From positions 1 through 62,380 of the forward strand of contig JACJYA010000026.1 in NCBI GenBank assembly GCA_020636315.1: a stretch of 62,380 nt of DNA, given 5' to 3'. Of this stretch, positions 23,137-33,000 are shown in pieces. The notes below the pieces were generated by a model. That model was given only the letters and a program-made list of their open reading frames with translations. It was not told where the DNA came from and searched no databases. Every line of letters starts with the position of its first letter. Positions within the stretch are counted from its first letter, which is position 1. Source of the stretch: Lewinellaceae bacterium (GTDB lineage Bacteria; Bacteroidota; Bacteroidia; Chitinophagales; Saprospiraceae). Position numbers and translations under genes: made by a program.

Positions 23137-25323
23137 ATGAAAAAAGCTATTGGGATCTTTCTAATGCTAAGCCTGTTCTCCTGTAAGAATAGCCAGCAGG
23201 AAGGCACCACGGGCATCCTGCCGGAATTTAAGGACATCAAGGTTCAGTATCCGGAAACTTACCGGGATTCCACCGTTGTGGACGATTACTTCGGGATTAA
23301 AGTCCCCGATCCTTACCGGTGGCTTGAGGATGACAATTCTCCTTCCACCCGACGGTGGGTCGAGCAGCAGCAGTCCCTGACCAACAATTATCTTCAGTAC
23401 ATTCCCTACCGGAACGCCATACGGAATCGGCTCACCCAATTGTGGAATTACGAGCGCTATTCTCCTCCCATACGAAAAGGGGATTATTACTATATGTTCA
23501 AGAATGACGGGCTGCAAAACCAGGATATCCTTTTTCGCCTGGCCAAACTGGACAGCCCCCTCGAAGTCGTCCTCGATCCCAACCGCTTCTCGAAAGACGG
23601 CACTGTATCCCTGGGAGATTATGCTTTTTCACAGAATGGCTCTCTGCTGGCCTATCAGGTTTCAGAGGGCGGTTCCGATTGGCGAACCATTTTGATCCGG
23701 GACCTGGAGGCCGGGCGCAACCTTCAGGATACGGTCCGGTGGGTGAAATTTTCCGGAATTGCCTGGTTCGGCGACGGCTTTTTTTATTCCCGCTATCCTG
23801 CACCCGGCGAAGGAGAAGCACTGACCGGCGCCAATGAATTTCATCAGGTCTATTATCACAAAGTCGGCACAATTCAGTCGGAAGACGAACTGGCCTACGC
23901 CGACCGCCGCCACCCCAAGCGGAACGTGTATCCGGAAACAACAGAGGATGAACGTTTCCTGGTGCTGAGCGTGGTGGAATCCACCAGTGGCAACGCCCTT
24001 TACTTCCGGGACCTGCGTACTGAGGACCAGTACTTTACTCCTATTGTCGAGGATTTTGACCATGATTTTGAGGTTGTCGGTAGTAATGAGAACAGCCTGT
24101 TCGTGCTGACCAATTACAAGGCGTCCAACAAGCGGCTATTGCGCATCAGTACCCACCAGCCCGGTGAGCGCTACTGGCAGGAGATCATTCCAGCTTCCGA
24201 AGATGTATTGCAGGACGTTTATTATTACGGAGGAAAACTGATCGCTCATTACCTGCACAACGCCTATAGCCAGTTGAAGATATTTGACATGGAAGGTAAA
24301 GAAGAGAAAACACTGGGCTTGCCGGGTATCGGTACAGTGCTCAGCATCAGTGGGGAAAGAGACAGCCCGGAGGCTTTCTACGAATTCTCCTCTCTCGTTC
24401 AGCCCGGCACCATTTACCGGTTGAGCCTCGATTCCTATAAACAGTCGGTGTACAAGCAACCTGAATCAGATTTCGACAGCGATGCCTTCGAGGTCAAACA
24501 GGTGCGCTATCAGAGTTATGACGGGACGGAGGTGCCCATGTTCATCGTGCACCGGAAAGGATTGAAACTGGATGGTTCTCACCCGGCCCTGCTTTACGGG
24601 TACGGTGGTTTTGATATTCCGGTCCTGCCCGTATTCAACCGGACCCGGTATATGCTCTTCCCCGTTGTGCTCGAGAACGGTGGAGTTTGTGCGGTGGCCA
24701 ATATCCGGGGAGGAGGGGAGTTTGGGGCAGCCTGGCATGAAGCGGGCACCAGACACCGAAAGCAGAATGTCTTCGACGATTTCCAGGGTGCTGCGGAGTA
24801 CCTTATCGCCAACCGATATACCAACGCCTCCAAACTGGCCATTCACGGAGCTTCCAACGGGGGGTTGCTGGTCGGGGCCTGCCTGGTCCAGCGCCCCGAC
24901 CTGTACGCGGTAGCGCTGCCGGCTGTCGGTGTCCTGGATATGTTACGCTATCAGAAATTTACCATTGGGTGGGCATGGGCGGATGATTACGGGCTGAGCG
25001 ACAACAAAGAGGATTTTGATTACCTCTTTGCCTATTCCCCTCTGCACAATATTACCAATCAGAAATATCCTGCTACCCTGATCACTACTGCAGACCATGA
25101 CGACCGGGTTGTGCCGGCACATTCTTTTAAGTTCGCCGCCAGCCTGCAGGCTCATCAGCAGGGTAAGGCTCCCGTTTTGATCCGTATTGAATCGAGCGCC
25201 GGGCACGGGGCCGGCAGCCCCACCTCCAAGCGCATCGAGGCCGGGGCGGATATGCTGAGTTTTATGTTATACAATATGAGAGAAGGAGTAGTGTATTCCG
25301 CTGCTTCTGATGAAGAGAATTAG
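23137..25323 (+). CDS. Prolyl oligopeptidase (S9A) lipoprotein
   Basis: 728 residues. A lipoprotein signal (SLFSC, Cys16) anchors it in the envelope. The N-terminus has the S9A motif DPYRWLEDD, then a seven-bladed propeller, then the hydrolase domain with Ser573 in HGASNGGLLVG, the acid in DHDDRVVPAHS and His690 in SAGHGAG. These enzymes cleave after proline in peptides shorter than about 30 residues, so it probably processes peptides in the periplasm. Length and motifs are normal for the family. It ends 38 bases before cdaA on the same strand. Confidence 0.93.
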   Translation: MKKAIGIFLMLSLFSCKNSQQEGTTGILPEFKDIKVQYPETYRDSTVVDDYFGIKVPDPYRWLEDDNSPSTRRWVEQQQSLTNNYLQYIPYRNAIRNRLTQLWNYERYSPPIRKGDYYYMFKNDGLQNQDILFRLAKLDSPLEVVLDPNRFSKDGTVSLGDYAFSQNGSLLAYQVSEGGSDWRTILIRDLEAGRNLQDTVRWVKFSGIAWFGDGFFYSRYPAPGEGEALTGANEFHQVYYHKVGTIQSEDELAYADRRHPKRNVYPETTEDERFLVLSVVESTSGNALYFRDLRTEDQYFTPIVEDFDHDFEVVGSNENSLFVLTNYKASNKRLLRISTHQPGERYWQEIIPASEDVLQDVYYYGGKLIAHYLHNAYSQLKIFDMEGKEEKTLGLPGIGTVLSISGERDSPEAFYEFSSLVQPGTIYRLSLDSYKQSVYKQPESDFDSDAFEVKQVRYQSYDGTEVPMFIVHRKGLKLDGSHPALLYGYGGFDIPVLPVFNRTRYMLFPVVLENGGVCAVANIRGGGEFGAAWHEAGTRHRKQNVFDDFQGAAEYLIANRYTNASKLAIHGASNGGLLVGACLVQRPDLYAVALPAVGVLDMLRYQKFTIGWAWADDYGLSDNKEDFDYLFAYSPLHNITNQKYPATLITTADHDDRVVPAHSFKFAASLQAHQQGKAPVLIRIESSAGHGAGSPTSKRIEAGADMLSFMLYNMREGVVYSAASDEEN

Positions 25324-25361
25324 GCTGGCCACCAGCCGGAAAACAATGGATCGGAACGTAA

Positions 25362-26156
25362 ATGTTGTTTCTTTTTAAAATAGGCTTTCTTCCCGTAAGG
25401 GTCTGGGATATTCTGGATATCCTCATCGTTGGTTACCTGATCTATCAGATCTATAAGCTGCTGAGGGGCAATATCGCTTTCAATATTTTTGTTGGCGTAA
25501 TGACCCTTTACGTGGTGTGGTGGCTGGTCAACCAGTTGGAAATGGACCTGCTCTCCGCCGTGCTCGACCAGTTTGTAAGTGTCGGCGTGATCATCATCAT
25601 CATCATATTCCAGCCGGAGGTTCGCCGTTTTTTGTTGTTCCTGGGCAACACTACTTTGCGCCAACGGTCTAATTTCGTGGGCCGTATCATTGACCGGAAC
25701 CTGGAAAATACCGAGGAAAAAGCCCGGCAGATCAGAGCCATGCGTTCCGCTTTGCTGCGCATGAGCAAAAAGAAGACAGGAGCTCTGATCGTCCTGGCGG
25801 GCAACCTGAGCCTGGACGGCCTGGTCAGTTCCGGCGTCTCCCTTGATTCTGAGATCAGCGAGCCCCTGCTGGAAAGCATTTTCAACAAGGAAAGCCCGTT
25901 GCACGACGGGGCTGTGCTCATCGCCAACGGCAAGATCAGATCTGCCAGCTGTATCCTGCCCGTTTCTGAAAACCCCAACCTGCCAAAATCAGCAGGGCTG
26001 AGACACCGGGCAGCAGTGGGCATTTCGGAGCGGGCCAATGTCGCTGCTTTTGTCGTATCTGAAGAAACGGGATTTATCTCTTACGCGGTGGACGGGGAAC
26101 TGCGGCGTAAGGTCTCAGAGGGTGCGCTGCAGGAACTGCTCAATCAATATTTTTAA
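25362..26156 (+). CDS. cdaA: Diadenylate cyclase CdaA
   Basis: 264 residues. Three N-terminal membrane helices, with an unusual run of six Ile residues in the third, precede a DAC (DisA_N) domain with the catalytic signatures LHDGAVLI and LRHRAAVG. The enzyme condenses two ATP into cyclic di-AMP, which controls potassium and osmolyte balance and cell-wall integrity. A GlmM/CdaR partner is not present nearby. The start at 25362 keeps the first helix intact. Poly-Ile is encoded by an ATC microsatellite (25590-25605), a potential slippage site. Confidence 0.93.
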   Translation: MLFLFKIGFLPVRVWDILDILIVGYLIYQIYKLLRGNIAFNIFVGVMTLYVVWWLVNQLEMDLLSAVLDQFVSVGVIIIIIIFQPEVRRFLLFLGNTTLRQRSNFVGRIIDRNLENTEEKARQIRAMRSALLRMSKKKTGALIVLAGNLSLDGLVSSGVSLDSEISEPLLESIFNKESPLHDGAVLIANGKIRSASCILPVSENPNLPKSAGLRHRAAVGISERANVAAFVVSEETGFISYAVDGELRRKVSEGALQELLNQYF

Positions 26157-26193
26157 TTACTACTTTGCAGAGAACTCTTCAAAGGATTTGTTC

Positions 26194-26724
26194 ATGAAAC
26201 TTCAGCGGCTACAGGAATTTGAAATTGACGAGGCTACAGGATCGGCTATAGCCAGGTTATTAGAGAGGTGTTTTCCCGAATATCCGGAAGGGCGCATTTA
26301 TTACAAGCAACTCCCCGATTTTCGGTTTCTGTGTTGGGAAAAAGAGGAACTCATTGCCCACATGGCGGTGGAACACCGCATCGTCAACAACGACGGGCAG
26401 CCTTTTCGGGTTTTCGGGGTTGCCGACCTGTGTGTAGCGGAGCCCTTTCAACACCGCCGGTTGGCCAGCCGGCTGCTTTCCGAATTGTCTTTATTAGGCT
26501 TGCAGCATCGTATTGATTTTCTTATGCTTATGGCCAAAGATCATGGTTTTTACAAAAGCCATGGGTTTGAGTTGGTGGCCAACACCTGCCGCTGGCTGAT
26601 GATCACGGAGCATTGCATGCTGGGTATCGCTCATCGGAGGGTTCAATCCAGCCTGATGGTAAAGCCGCTGAGCAAAAAAGAATGGCGGGAAGGGTTAGTT
26701 GATTTCCTGGGGCATGTTTTTTGA
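26194..26724 (+). CDS. GNAT-family N-acetyltransferase
   Basis: 176 residues from the ATG at 26194; a longer reading frame overlaps the end of cdaA and is not plausible. The acetyl-CoA region is visible as VADLCVAEPFQHRRLASRLL, a version of the Q/RxxGxG/A loop in which the glycines are replaced, followed by GFYKSHGFELV, the usual GNAT strand-turn at the C-terminus. It could act on an antibiotic, amino acid or other small amine. It follows cdaA by 37 bases and may be in its operon. Confidence 0.8.
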   Translation: MKLQRLQEFEIDEATGSAIARLLERCFPEYPEGRIYYKQLPDFRFLCWEKEELIAHMAVEHRIVNNDGQPFRVFGVADLCVAEPFQHRRLASRLLSELSLLGLQHRIDFLMLMAKDHGFYKSHGFELVANTCRWLMITEHCMLGIAHRRVQSSLMVKPLSKKEWREGLVDFLGHVF

Positions 26725-26829
26725 CCAAAGAGGGGGCGGTGCGGAATGAAGCCTTCAATACCTCCGAATTTATTACTTTAGCTCTTCCTGCAAAGAAATA
26801 CCTGAGGATCAATAAAAAACAATACAAAT

Positions 26830-28215
26830 ATGCAACAAGTACAGGATTACATCCGGCAGAACAGAGAGCGTTATCTGGACGAACTCTTTGGCTTGCTTCG
26901 CATCCCTTCTATCAGCGCTGACTCCGATTACAAGGAAGATGTGATAAAGGCTGCTGAGTTCGTAGCAGACAGCCTGCGCCAGGCCGGGGCGGAAAAAGTA
27001 GAGGTATGCTCAACGGCAGGCAACCCCATCGTTTACGGCGAAAAGATCGTAGATCCTTCTCTGCCGACGGTTTTGGTTTACGGCCACTATGATGTGCAGC
27101 CTCCTGACCCACTTGAACTGTGGGAATCCGGGCCATTTGAACCGGTGGTCAAAAAAACGGAAGAACATCCCGATGGCGCCATTTACGCCCGCGGGTCTTG
27201 TGATGATAAAGGGCAGTTCTTTATGCATATCAAAGCATTCGAAGCCATGAATGCTGCGGATGCTCTTTCATGCAACATCAAGTTCATGATCGAGGGGGAA
27301 GAAGAGGTAGGCTCCAGTAACCTTGGGGTCTTCTGCCGGGAAAATGCCGAAAAGCTGTCCTGTGACACCATTCTCATTTCAGATACTTCCATTATCGCCA
27401 ATGATGTGCCATCCATAACGGTGGGCCTGCGGGGGCTGAGTTATGTGGAAGTAGAGGTTACCGGCCCGAACCGCGACCTGCACTCAGGGGTTTACGGCGG
27501 TGCAGTAGCCAACCCCATCAATGTCCTCTGCGATATGATCGCTTCTTTGCAGGATGACAACCACCGGATTACCATCCCGGGATTCTATGATGATGTTGTG
27601 GAACTGAGCGCTCAGGAACGCTCCAAAATGAATGAAGCGCCTTTCGACCTGGAAAAATATAAGAAGGACCTGGAAATTGGTGATATTCAGGGTGAAACCG
27701 GTTTTACGACCCTCGAACGCGTCTCCATCCGGCCTACCCTCGACGTCAACGGCATCTGGGGTGGCTACATCGGCAAAGGCGCTAAAACAGTACTGCCTTC
27801 CAAAGCTTCCGCCAAGATCAGCATGCGCCTGGTGCCCAACCAGGACCCGGATAAGATCACCGAGCTATTCACTAAACACTTCGAAAGCATTGCTCCTCCC
27901 TCCGTAAAGGTCAGGGTGACGCCTCACCACGGCGGCCAACCGGCCGTTACGCCTACGGATACGCCTGAGTACAAGGCGGCGTCCAAAGCTATGGAAAAAG
28001 CTTTTGGTAAAACTCCCATACCGGCAAGAGAAGGGGGAAGTATTCCTATTGTGGCTCTTTTTGAAGAAGTACTGGGCGCCAAGAGCATCCTCATGGGTTT
28101 CGGCCTGGACTCCGACGCCATTCACTCGCCGAATGAGCATTACGGCCTTTTCAACTTTTACAAGGGGATTGAAACGATACCTTATTTCTATGAGTATTAT
28201 GCGGAAATGAAATAA
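26830..28215 (+). CDS. M20-family dipeptidase (carnosinase-like)
   Basis: 461 residues, no signal peptide, so cytosolic. The metal-site motifs of clan MH are intact: VYGHYDVQPPDPLELW, RGSCDDKGQ, IEGEEEVGSSN, plus a dimerisation domain beginning near VEVEVTGPNRDLHSG. It matches the M20 dipeptidases related to CNDP, which cut dipeptides using two zinc or manganese ions. It ends in a terminator at 28227-28265, which separates it from the next M20 gene. Confidence 0.9.
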   Translation: MQQVQDYIRQNRERYLDELFGLLRIPSISADSDYKEDVIKAAEFVADSLRQAGAEKVEVCSTAGNPIVYGEKIVDPSLPTVLVYGHYDVQPPDPLELWESGPFEPVVKKTEEHPDGAIYARGSCDDKGQFFMHIKAFEAMNAADALSCNIKFMIEGEEEVGSSNLGVFCRENAEKLSCDTILISDTSIIANDVPSITVGLRGLSYVEVEVTGPNRDLHSGVYGGAVANPINVLCDMIASLQDDNHRITIPGFYDDVVELSAQERSKMNEAPFDLEKYKKDLEIGDIQGETGFTTLERVSIRPTLDVNGIWGGYIGKGAKTVLPSKASAKISMRLVPNQDPDKITELFTKHFESIAPPSVKVRVTPHHGGQPAVTPTDTPEYKAASKAMEKAFGKTPIPAREGGSIPIVALFEEVLGAKSILMGFGLDSDAIHSPNEHYGLFNFYKGIETIPYFYEYYAEMK

Positions 28216-28226
28216 TAGTCCCCTTT

Positions 28227-28265
28227 GATGGCCCGGAGTTTTCCCGCCCCGGGCCATCGTTTTGT
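28227..28265 (+). terminator. Rho-independent terminator after M20 dipeptidase
   Basis: GATGGCCCGG (28227-28236) pairs with CCGGGCCATC (28249-28258) around a 12-base loop, followed by GTTTTG. The T-run is short. Confidence 0.7.
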
Positions 28266-28287
28266 AACCTGTTAACGGATCTTTAAT

Positions 28288-29607
28288 ATGAAGTTGTCCT
28301 TTTTTCTCTTTTCTGGTGTTATGTGCCTGGCCGTCATGAACCTCTCCGGACAGCCATCGGCGTCTGAACATACCGATATTAATTCTTATATCGATCAACA
28401 AGCAGATGCGATGGAGGCGCAGGTCATTCAATGGCGCCGCCATATCCATCAGAACCCTGAGTTGTCAAACCGGGAGTTCGAAACGGCAAAGATGGTGGCC
28501 CGGCATTTGGAAGGCCTGGGCCTTGAAGTACGCACCGGTATCGCCCATACCGGGGTTGTGGGGGTCCTTAATGGAGGAAAACCAGGCCCTGTGGTGGCCC
28601 TGCGCGCTGATATGGATGCACTGCCGGTTACCGAACGCGTAGCCCTGCCCTTCGCCTCCAAAGTGAATGTGAACTATCTGGGAGAACCGAGCGGCGTGAT
28701 GCACGCCTGCGGCCACGATACGCACGTGGCTATGCTCATGGGCGCCGCGCAGATATTGTCTGGTATAAAAGAGAGCCTGGCCGGTACGGTGGTGTTCATC
28801 TTCCAGCCGGCGGAAGAAGGTGCTCCTCCGGGCGAAGAAGGGGGCGCCGAGCTGATGGTTAAGGAAGGAGTTCTGGATAATCCCCAGGTGGATGTGGTTT
28901 TTGGGTTACACATCAACGCACAGACAGAGGTGGGCACCGTAAATTATAAACCGGGGGGCGCCCTGGCGGCAGTAAACCGCATGGTGATCAAAGTGAAGGG
29001 CAAGCAAACTCACGGATCACAGCCGTGGGCGGGCGTTGACCCTATTTCCATATCTGCTCAGATCATTCAAGGCCTGCAGATGATCGTCAGTCGACAGATG
29101 GAACTGACTAAAGAGCCTCTGGTGATCAGTATTGGTAAGATTCACGGAGGAGTGCGCAGCAATATTATTCCGGAGGAAGTTGAAATGGTGGGAACGATCC
29201 GCACCCTCGATACGGAAATGCAGAAAGATGTGCACGAGCGCATCCGGCGTACCGTTACCAATATCGCCGAAAGCTGGGGAGCTTCAGCCGAGGTGGAGAT
29301 TGAAAAAGGCTATCCGGTTACTTATAATGACCCGGGCCTTACTGCCCGAATGCTGCCTACCCTCCAGGCCGTTGCCGGCCAAGAAAATGTGATCTTGTCC
29401 AAAGCCAAGACGGGTGCCGAAGACTTTTCTTTCTTCGCTCAGAAAGTTCCAGGCCTGTTTCTCTTCCTGGGGGGAATGCCTAAAGGAATGGACCCGGCAG
29501 AAGCCGCCCCCCATCATACCCCGGACTTCTTCGTTGATGAAAGTGGGATGAAACTTGGCGTTCGATTGCTGTGCAACCTCACATTGGATTATATGACGCA
29601 ACATTAG
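28288..29607 (+). CDS. Secreted M20D amidohydrolase (hippurate/IAA-amino acid hydrolase-like)
   Basis: 439 residues. A signal peptide (MKLSFFLFSGVMCLAVMNLSG) places it in the periplasm, unusual for this group. Metal-binding motifs HACGHDTHVAML, LRADMDALPVTE and QPAEEGAPPGEE are typical of aminoacylases/amidohydrolases that release amino acids from N-acyl or aryl conjugates. The C-terminal GAEDFSFF motif supplies the last metal ligand region. It follows the dipeptidase on the same strand, separated by a terminator, and ends before another terminator at 29649. Confidence 0.9.
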   Translation: MKLSFFLFSGVMCLAVMNLSGQPSASEHTDINSYIDQQADAMEAQVIQWRRHIHQNPELSNREFETAKMVARHLEGLGLEVRTGIAHTGVVGVLNGGKPGPVVALRADMDALPVTERVALPFASKVNVNYLGEPSGVMHACGHDTHVAMLMGAAQILSGIKESLAGTVVFIFQPAEEGAPPGEEGGAELMVKEGVLDNPQVDVVFGLHINAQTEVGTVNYKPGGALAAVNRMVIKVKGKQTHGSQPWAGVDPISISAQIIQGLQMIVSRQMELTKEPLVISIGKIHGGVRSNIIPEEVEMVGTIRTLDTEMQKDVHERIRRTVTNIAESWGASAEVEIEKGYPVTYNDPGLTARMLPTLQAVAGQENVILSKAKTGAEDFSFFAQKVPGLFLFLGGMPKGMDPAEAAPHHTPDFFVDESGMKLGVRLLCNLTLDYMTQH

Positions 29608-29644
29608 CAGAATGCTGGCCATGGATATTTCCGGATGGGATAAA

Positions 29645-29675
29645 AAAAACCGGCCCTGTTCAGGGCCGGTTTTTC
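29645..29675. terminator. Bidirectional Rho-independent terminator
   Basis: ACCGGCCCTG (29649-29658) pairs perfectly with CAGGGCCGGT (29661-29670) across a two-base loop. A-run upstream and T-run downstream (29670-29674) make it usable from both strands, ending the amidohydrolase gene and possibly anything reading from the right. Confidence 0.88.
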
Positions 29676-29740
29676 AAAGAGCTTTGAGAGGCTATCTACA
29701 TACCAAAAATGAGGATATCCTTTGATACCCCCGAAATCTT

Positions 29741-29989
29741 TCATAGGATTATAATTGCATTCGTGGGATTTGCACCTTTTTCTTGTGCTTCGCTTCCGAA
29801 GCGCACCGCCAACAGTTGTTTATCCTCGTTGACAATACAAAAGTCAGGAAAAAAACAGGGAGTGTGAAGTACAATTACCTGAATTACTGGATTTTTATTT
29901 GGCGTACAAGGTGGATAAGTGTTTGAAATTCTGTTGTTTGTGTTGTTTGTATCGGGTTTTAACTGGTATTCATTAGTTCGATTTCGATT
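29741..29989 (-). other. Possible gene remnant (open frame without start codon)
   Basis: Between the M20D gene and the phosphatase gene, one minus-strand frame is open for 83 codons (stop at 29741, next upstream stop at 29990) but contains no ATG. Its C-terminal part (VNEDKQLLAVRFGSEAQ) looks protein-like, the rest is Asn/Thr-rich. It may be a decayed 3' gene fragment; chance openness is possible. The rest of the 29608-30006 gap holds only the terminator. Confidence 0.25.
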
Positions 29990-30006
29990 TTAGCGGTAAA
30001 ATATTT

Positions 30007-33000
30007 TTATAGTTTCAGCATTTTTACGATCCGGGATGCTTTCCCGTTGCTTATAGCAATGAAATAATAACCGGAGGGCAGATTGGAGAACTTCAGGATC
30101 GTTTCCCTTTCTTCTTTTTGCAAACGGAATGGCACCGGCTGGCCGAGCAACCCAAAAACGGCAATGGCCGGATTGTCGGCGGGCTGGGAAGGGCGGATGC
30201 GGACCTCGTCTTTAAACGGATTGGGGAAAACCTCCCACAGGCTGGGTGTTAAAGACCCGGATGTCCCGCTTGCCAGGAATTTATAGCATCTTTCCGCAAC
30301 GCACCCCTCAGCACTGGTTACAATGACGCAGTACTGGCCGGAAGAATCCGGTAAAATCTCCGGCGTATCGGCTCCATTGCTCCAACTGAAGGAAAATCCT
30401 TGTTGGCCTTCCAGCCCGGTTGCTGCCAGTTGCCCGTTTTGTTCTTCGATCTCAAATTCGGGCAAAGGATATACGGTTATCTCTATCTCAGCAGTCTCAG
30501 AGCAGCCGGAATCGTTCCAGGCTGTGAGGCTGTAAGTGGTTGTTTCGGTAGGGTGCACCATGATCTGAGCCGTAGTGGCTCCGGTGCTCCAGAGGTAACT
30601 GCCGGCGGGGCTGGCGTTGAGGGTTACGGCCTGGCCCGAACAGATTTCGGCGGTGCTGCTGCTAACCTGGAGGTTTAGAGGCGGCGTATCAACCGCATAT
30701 AAGGCGGCAGTGGCGCTGCACCCGTTGGCATCCGTTACGGTAAGAGACCAATTCCCCGGGCTGTCGATAAGCACTGAGGGCGTATTCTGGCCATTGGACC
30801 ACTCGTAGTTTGCGAAACCGGCCGGAGCAGTGACTGAAACGCCCTGTCCCTGACAGACAAAGACGGTGTCGCTTTCCAGGGTAACCTGGGGTTCAGGCAG
30901 AACAGTAACCGTAATCTCAGCCGTTTCCGAGCAGCCGGAATCGTTCCAGGCAGTAAGGCTGTAAGTGGCTGTTTCGGAAGGTTGCACCATGATCTGAGCC
31001 GTAGTGGCTCCGGTGCTCCAAAGGTAACTGCTGGCGGGGCTTGCGTTGAGGGTTACTGCCTGGCCCGAACAGATTTCGGCGGCGCTGCTGCTGGCCTGAA
31101 GATTGAGAGCTGGCGCTTCAACCGCATATAAAGTGGTGGAGGCGCTGCATCCGTTGGCATCCGTTACGGTAAGAGACCAATTTCCCGGGCTGTCGATAAG
31201 CACTGAAGGCGTATTCTGTCCGTTGGACCACTCGTAGTCTGCAAAACCGGCCGGAGCAGTGATGGATGCCCCCTGCCCCGGGCAAAACGAGACGGAATCG
31301 CTTTCCAGGGCAATCAGTGGCTCGGGTAGAACAGTAACTGTAATTTCTTTGGTAGTAGGGCAACCGGTTTCATTCCAGGCGGTAAGCTGGTAGGTGGTAG
31401 TTTCTGTAGGCTGAACGGTGATCTGAGCCGAAGTTGCCCCGGTGCTCCAAAGGTAGCTGTCGGCCGGGCCGGCGCTGAGGGTTACCATTTCTCCCGGACA
31501 GGCTTCATTGGTGCTGCTGCTGACCGCCAGTGGGAAAGGGGTGCAGAACAGGTATTCCACACAAAGTTGTGGCGCATAAAGTTGTTGCCCGTCAAAAGAC
31601 TCCGCTGTGCGCCTTCCCTCTCCCTGAATAATGAGGACGATGGCGTCGGTGGCGGAATAGCCGTTCCGGGTGATGAGTTCCTGGAGGATGGGAGCCAGGT
31701 TGGGCGTTTGCTGTAAAGGGCCCATTTCGCCGATCTGTTCCCAGTTGTCCGGCTGCCAGCTTACCGAGGCCTGAGTCAGGGGGCGGCTGCTGATGTTGTA
31801 GTCCGAACCGGAAAACGGGGCAGGAGCATTGCTGGCTTCTCCATAAATGTACAACTGGCAGGGGTTGTCGTTGTTGTTGTCTTCTACGGCAAACTGTATC
31901 CAGGCTTTACTGACAGTGGCGCCGGGAGGAATGTTCAGCCCGGTGAACCTCATGCCTACCCACTGGTCGCCGTCATTGGGGTCATTGATCAGTTCCAGGT
32001 CGGAACTGGATAAGCTCATTCCTCCATTGGGGCCCTCTTCGGCGTCATTTTCCCGGCTATTTACCTGGCTGCAGTCCCGAATGTGGCCAACGTGAAAAAG
32101 GTGCTCGGTGGCAGTAATGGAATTGCCGTCATTATCGGTTGCTCTGGCCAGGAGGTGATAACTGCCTTCTGCCGGAGGAACCCAGGAAACCGTATAAGGG
32201 GCCACATGAGCTATTCCAACCGAATCGCCGTTGATATAGAAGGTTACCGCTTCGATGTATCCGTCGCTGTCACTGGCCTGGGCACTGAGGGTGATGGGAG
32301 CGAGCGATGGGTAAAAAGCTTCGTCTGCCGGCAGGGTGATCTGTACGGCGGGCGGATTGCCCACGGGAGTGAACTTGCGGATGGTAAAGTAATCCAGTAC
32401 CTCTCCATTCACACCGATGAACTTGAGATCCAGTTGCTGATCCATTACTTCCAGGGACAGAGACCCCAGGGTGCCGGCACTGTAGTACATCACCGGGTGG
32501 TCGAGCGGCCCGTCCGAAACCTTGCCGGAGGAACCGGCGCAGGTATAAACGGCGCCCTTGCCGGCATTTGTTCCGGTTTCATATTTCTGATAGGCGCCAC
32601 TGCCATCCAGGCGGCCATCGCCATTGTCCAGGATCATGTTGGGCAACAGGCTGCCGGAGGGCCCGTAATGGCCGTTTAGCAGGTAAGAACGTTCGTAGGA
32701 ATGGCTGTGGCCGGAAAGCACCAGGTCAACCCCGGCGGCCTCCAGGATGGGCAGAACGTTTTCCCGCATATCGATTAAATGGCTTTCCTCATCCGAGTCA
32801 TGTGAGCCCTTGGAGTAGGGCGGGTGGTGAAAAAAGGTGATGATCCATTCCTGTTGGGTGGCGTTGAGGTCGTTTTCCAGCCAGATGAGCATGGGGTCGC
32901 CCGGGTCTCTGCCGGAATCGTGGGAATCGAGGACCACAAAATGAATGTTGGCGTAATCGAAAGCATAATAGGCTTCCGTTCCCGAGGGCAGGCCTCCGGC

